A stretch of 26,274 bases of DNA from CAZPBO01 sp964584815 (GTDB lineage Bacteria > Planctomycetota > SKW154). The DNA is taken from assembly GCA_964584815.1 (NCBI GenBank), contig CAZPBO010000030.1, positions 1 to 26,274 of the forward strand, in the 5' to 3' direction. The translations under genes were made by a program, and so were the position numbers. A model generated the notes under the pieces. The model made no database searches, was not told where the DNA came from, and was given only the letters and a program-made list of their open reading frames with translations. Shown here one piece after another: positions 23,716-26,274 of this stretch. Position 1 is the first letter of the stretch; each line of letters begins with the position of its first letter.

Positions 23716-24344
23716 GCAGGATTCTGCTTGAGGTGCGCGATTTGTGGGTGGGCTACGGCGGTGAGGCGGTTGTGCGGGGGGTCTCCTTCTCTGTTTCTGC
23801 AGGTCAGATTGTGGCGCTTGTAGGACCAAACGGCGCGGGCAAAACCACCATCGCCAAAACCATAGCGGGACTTCTGACACCAATGCGCGGCGAAATCGTC
23901 CGCCACGCCGCCGTCGGTTATGTCCCACAACACAAAGCGGTGGAAACTATGTTCCCTATCACGCTGCGACAGTTCGTCCTTACAGGACTTTACCCTGCGG
24001 CGGGGCTTCTCCGCCGCCTGCGCAGCGACGACTTGGAGGATATGCTGGCACGGCTTGGACTTTCAGAACACGCCGACAAAACATTGAGCCAACTGTCCGG
24101 CGGAACGCTGAGGAAGGCGATGATTGCCCGCGCCCTCATATCCCACCCACCGCTCCTTGTCCTTGATGAGCCGAACGCTGAACTGGATGCCGACTCCGAG
24201 CGCGAACTTTTCACTATCCTCAAATCCCTGCGGGACGACGGGGTCGGCATCCTCTTTGTCAGCCCGCAGCAGACGGTAGCCCTAAACGCCGATTCGGTGC
24301 TGCGCCTTCACCGTGGTGTCGTTACGGAGAAAAGCGATGTCTGA
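23712..24344 (+). CDS. znuC: Zinc ABC transporter ATP-binding protein, atypical H-loop
   Basis: The 210-residue ATPase powers zinc import with ZnuA and ZnuB. Walker A is GPNGAGKTT at 38-46, the Q-loop is VPQHK at 71-75, the signature LSGGTLRK starts at 128, and Walker B with catalytic Glu153 is LLVLDEP at 148-154. Two features are odd: the signature has Thr where Gln is usual, and the H-loop reads VSPQ at 183-186, with Pro185 in place of the switch histidine. The D-loop is NAELD. The ATG at 23712 overlaps the znuA stop; a GTG at 23700 is less likely. Codons are C-ending in the middle and G-rich at the start. Confidence 0.92.
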   Translation: MSRILLEVRDLWVGYGGEAVVRGVSFSVSAGQIVALVGPNGAGKTTIAKTIAGLLTPMRGEIVRHAAVGYVPQHKAVETMFPITLRQFVLTGLYPAAGLLRRLRSDDLEDMLARLGLSEHADKTLSQLSGGTLRKAMIARALISHPPLLVLDEPNAELDADSERELFTILKSLRDDGVGILFVSPQQTVALNADSVLRLHRGVVTEKSDV

Positions 24345-25203
24345 TGCTTGGAATATGATGTGGGATATGTTCTGGTGGCAGGTGTTGAGCGCGATGGTGG
24401 TGGGTGCGGGTTGTGCGGCGTTGGGGGTGTTTGTCATCCTGCGGCGGGTGGTCTTTGTGGGGATAGCATTGGCGCAGGGGGCAGCGTTTGGGGTAGCGCT
24501 GGCATTGGCAGTGGGAGTTGCGCCTTTCTGGGGCGCAGCCGCCCTCTCGCTCCTCATCGTCGCACTTCTTGCTTCTCAGAAACTTTCCCAGCGGTTCGGC
24601 AGAGATGCCGTTTTAGGGGTGTTGTTCGTCGCCGCTTCCGCCGCCGCACCGCTCATCGTCGCACACTCCGCATTCCACCTCCACGATGTCACAAAGATTT
24701 TCTACGGTGACCTGACCCTGATGGGCTATGGTGAGGCGTTGACAGTGGTGGCGGTGGGGGTTGTGGCGTTACTTTTTGTGTCACTTTGTCTGCGGGGATT
24801 GGTGGTAGTGGGGGTTGACCGTGACTTTGCGCGGTCGCGCGGTGTGCGCATCTTCGTCTGGGATGGTCTCTATTTTCTTGCACTGGCTGTGGTGGTGGCT
24901 GTTGCTGCGCGCAGTGTCGGCAGCGTATTAGTCTTCGCATATCTGATTGTGGCACCGCTTATAGGTCTGACCGCCTCCCGCACACTCAAAACCGCTGTTC
25001 TCATCTCATCACTTGCCGCATCCGCCGCCACACTCCTCGGATTCTGGCTCGCAATACTCGCTGACCTCACCGCCAACCTCCTTATCAGCGTCATCCTTAT
25101 CGCCATCCTCGCACTCCTCTTCCCTACATACCTCCTCATAAAACGCTTCCTCAAAAGCCGTTCTCTTCAAACACCTTCCTCCTCTGTGCAACCACAGCAA
25201 TGA
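24337..25203 (+). CDS. znuB: Zinc ABC transporter permease
   Basis: A membrane subunit of the importer, 288 residues with eight or so hydrophobic helices (about 15-35, 42-62, 64-83, 95-115, 135-155, 175-200, 205-225 and 235-260), typical of the ABC-3 family. GAGCAALGVFVILRRVVFVGIALAQGAAFGVALA matches the conserved opening, and SVGSVLVFAYLIVAPLIGL the late membrane core. A basic C-terminal tail ends in a Ser/Gln-rich stretch. The ATG at 24337 overlaps znuC by 8 nt and follows GGAGAAAAGCG; an earlier frame start at 24313 is within znuC. Codon choice switches between G-ending and C-ending blocks within the gene (see findings). Confidence 0.93.
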   Translation: MSDAWNMMWDMFWWQVLSAMVVGAGCAALGVFVILRRVVFVGIALAQGAAFGVALALAVGVAPFWGAAALSLLIVALLASQKLSQRFGRDAVLGVLFVAASAAAPLIVAHSAFHLHDVTKIFYGDLTLMGYGEALTVVAVGVVALLFVSLCLRGLVVVGVDRDFARSRGVRIFVWDGLYFLALAVVVAVAARSVGSVLVFAYLIVAPLIGLTASRTLKTAVLISSLAASAATLLGFWLAILADLTANLLISVILIAILALLFPTYLLIKRFLKSRSLQTPSSSVQPQQ

Positions 25204-25213
25204 CTAAAATTTT

Positions 25214-25242
25214 CTGTCACCATTTCTCCGTTTAAGTTATAA
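25214..25242 (+). promoter_or_regulatory. Probable promoter for the gene at 25271
   Basis: CTGTCA (25214-25219) and TTATAA (25237-25242) are separated by 17 nt, with the expected start of transcription about 22 nt before the GTG. The 67 nt between znuB and this gene is AT-rich compared with its surroundings, which supports a separate transcription unit. Confidence 0.4.
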
Positions 25243-25270
25243 GGCAAAGCAAAGTCATAGGAGGGTTTCC

Positions 25271-26212
25271 GTGGCCAGGTTGTCTGTGGCGGCAGTTATT
25301 GTTGTGGCGGTTGCGGGTTTTCTGCTTCTGGCAGGCGACCCGGAAGGCGGAAATCGGACAGCACAAAACGACAAAGCCCTTGGAGGCAATATAACAAAGT
25401 CCGATATGGATTTTCTTTTAAGAAGCAGTCATACCTGTGAGTTTCTGACGCATCAGGTGATGGGCTATTTGGTAAGCGTAAATCTTGTGAACGGGTTGAA
25501 CCTATCTGATGAGCAGATGCGGACGATTCTTGAATGTTTGCGGGAGAAGGAGCGTCTTCTGGGCGTGGCGGAGTGGCGCCGCGTCATTAAAGGTTATATC
25601 GCCGTCAAGGAGAGACTGGAAAAAGGCGGACGCCTCACAAAAGAAACAGTCTCCCTTTTCCTTTCCACAGAAAAAGTTTTTCTGCGTCTTGAGCAGAAAA
25701 GAGACCACGCTGACGGCGCCATAAAACGGCTTGTTGATAAGGTCATCAAATGCCTGACCGACGCTCAGAAAGAAGTGATTCGCGGCTTTGTGCCGTGCCA
25801 CCTACCGCCCCGTAACCTCAACGACCCCATCAGAGCAGGGCAGGCAAAAAGACCGAGTTTTGAGTTGGGGCTGCTGGAAACGGCGCGGCAAATGATTGAT
25901 AAAGAGTTCAAAGAATGGTTCGCAAAAGAGATAGCACCAATGGCGCGCCACAAAGCAAAAATCCTCAAAATCAACCCAAATGATGAAGTAAAACGCGTTC
26001 TGCGCATATTCCAAAAAGCGCGCAAAATGCCTGATGTGGATTTTGAGTTGAGCAAAAAGGAACTCGCCAAAAAACTGGACCTTGAAGACCCCCAGCCACC
26101 TGACGAGAACCCCAACTGTCGGCAAAGCCTGCGACAAAAAGTGCGTGATTTCATCCTCAATGTGCGCTTGATTGACCTCCTCAAAAAACGCCTTAAAACA
26201 TCAGACAAATAA
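25271..26212 (+). CDS. Exported helical protein of unknown function
   Basis: This 313-residue protein starts at GTG behind GGAGGG. Residues 1-22 form a signal peptide or anchor (VAAVIVVAVAGFLLLAG). The remainder is predominantly helical and basic. NLSDEQMRTILECLREKERLL and the later CLTDAQKEVIRGFVPCHLPP show an LSxEQ/LTxEQ-type spacing reminiscent of Spy/CpxP-like periplasmic proteins, though the family is not certain. Cysteines at about 56, 88, 161 and 175 (CEFLTHQ, ECLRE, KCLTD, PCHLPP) could form disulphides or bind metal or haem. PPRNLNDPIRAGQA is a conserved-looking loop. No function can be assigned. The last 62 nt of the window hold no visible gene. Confidence 0.78.
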   Translation: MARLSVAAVIVVAVAGFLLLAGDPEGGNRTAQNDKALGGNITKSDMDFLLRSSHTCEFLTHQVMGYLVSVNLVNGLNLSDEQMRTILECLREKERLLGVAEWRRVIKGYIAVKERLEKGGRLTKETVSLFLSTEKVFLRLEQKRDHADGAIKRLVDKVIKCLTDAQKEVIRGFVPCHLPPRNLNDPIRAGQAKRPSFELGLLETARQMIDKEFKEWFAKEIAPMARHKAKILKINPNDEVKRVLRIFQKARKMPDVDFELSKKELAKKLDLEDPQPPDENPNCRQSLRQKVRDFILNVRLIDLLKKRLKTSDK

Positions 26213-26274
26213 CCTACATCCTCAACTCACAACCCGTGTTCGTCGTCTTATGCCGCTTTGTCAATGCTCTTGAC

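Overview
The window looks like a piece of a Gram-negative, poorly characterised bacterial genome assembled from metagenomic reads. It encodes lipoproteins, an outer-membrane beta-barrel and periplasmic proteins. Its mix of an ECF sigma / zinc-finger anti-sigma / secreted protein set, divergent Ser/Thr kinase-like proteins, large VWA proteins and small secreted proteins of unknown family recalls Planctomycetota and neighbouring candidate phyla. That placement is an inference from gene style and not a demonstrated affiliation. No tRNA, rRNA, CRISPR array or transposase was seen.

Layout. Positions 213-2898 (+) hold an ECF sigma factor, its membrane-bound zinc-finger anti-sigma factor, a small secreted protein and miaA. 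Positions 2889-17408 (-) hold one long co-directional run, read in the order: kinase-like protein (N-terminal end at 17408), dynamin-like GTPase, Hsp70-like protein, GrpE-like exchange factor, a lipoprotein with a degenerate VWA domain, a membrane-anchored VWA protein, a cyclophilin-type lipoprotein and an aspartokinase. Gaps between genes are 3-31 nt, or a short overlap, and almost every start has a clear GGAG-type ribosome binding site. Positions 17564-19615 (+) encode a 3-hydroxyacyl-CoA dehydrogenase/enoyl-CoA hydratase fusion, transcribed divergently from the run. Positions 19627-20925 (-) encode a secreted protein of unknown function. Positions 21086-25203 (+) form a zinc-uptake cluster: a Cys-rich small protein, an outer-membrane barrel, a binding protein, an ATPase and a permease. 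Positions 25271-26212 (+) encode another exported protein of unknown function.

The most interesting object is the first six genes of the minus-strand run (17408 down to 4857). Together they encode a kinase fold that lacks the catalytic aspartate, a dynamin-family GTPase, an Hsp70 with an added N-terminal domain and acidic insertions, a dedicated GrpE-like exchange factor, and two large VWA proteins, one anchored as a lipoprotein and one spanning the inner membrane. I read this as a specialised chaperone-GTPase machine coupled through the inner membrane to periplasmic VWA proteins. Its function is unknown.

Two runs of 100 N interrupt the kinase and GrpE-like genes. Each is flanked by the same 55 bp on both sides, and removing the Ns plus one copy restores a single uninterrupted reading frame in both genes. 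Both gaps are therefore almost certainly scaffolding artefacts: the genes are intact and the repeats are not real.
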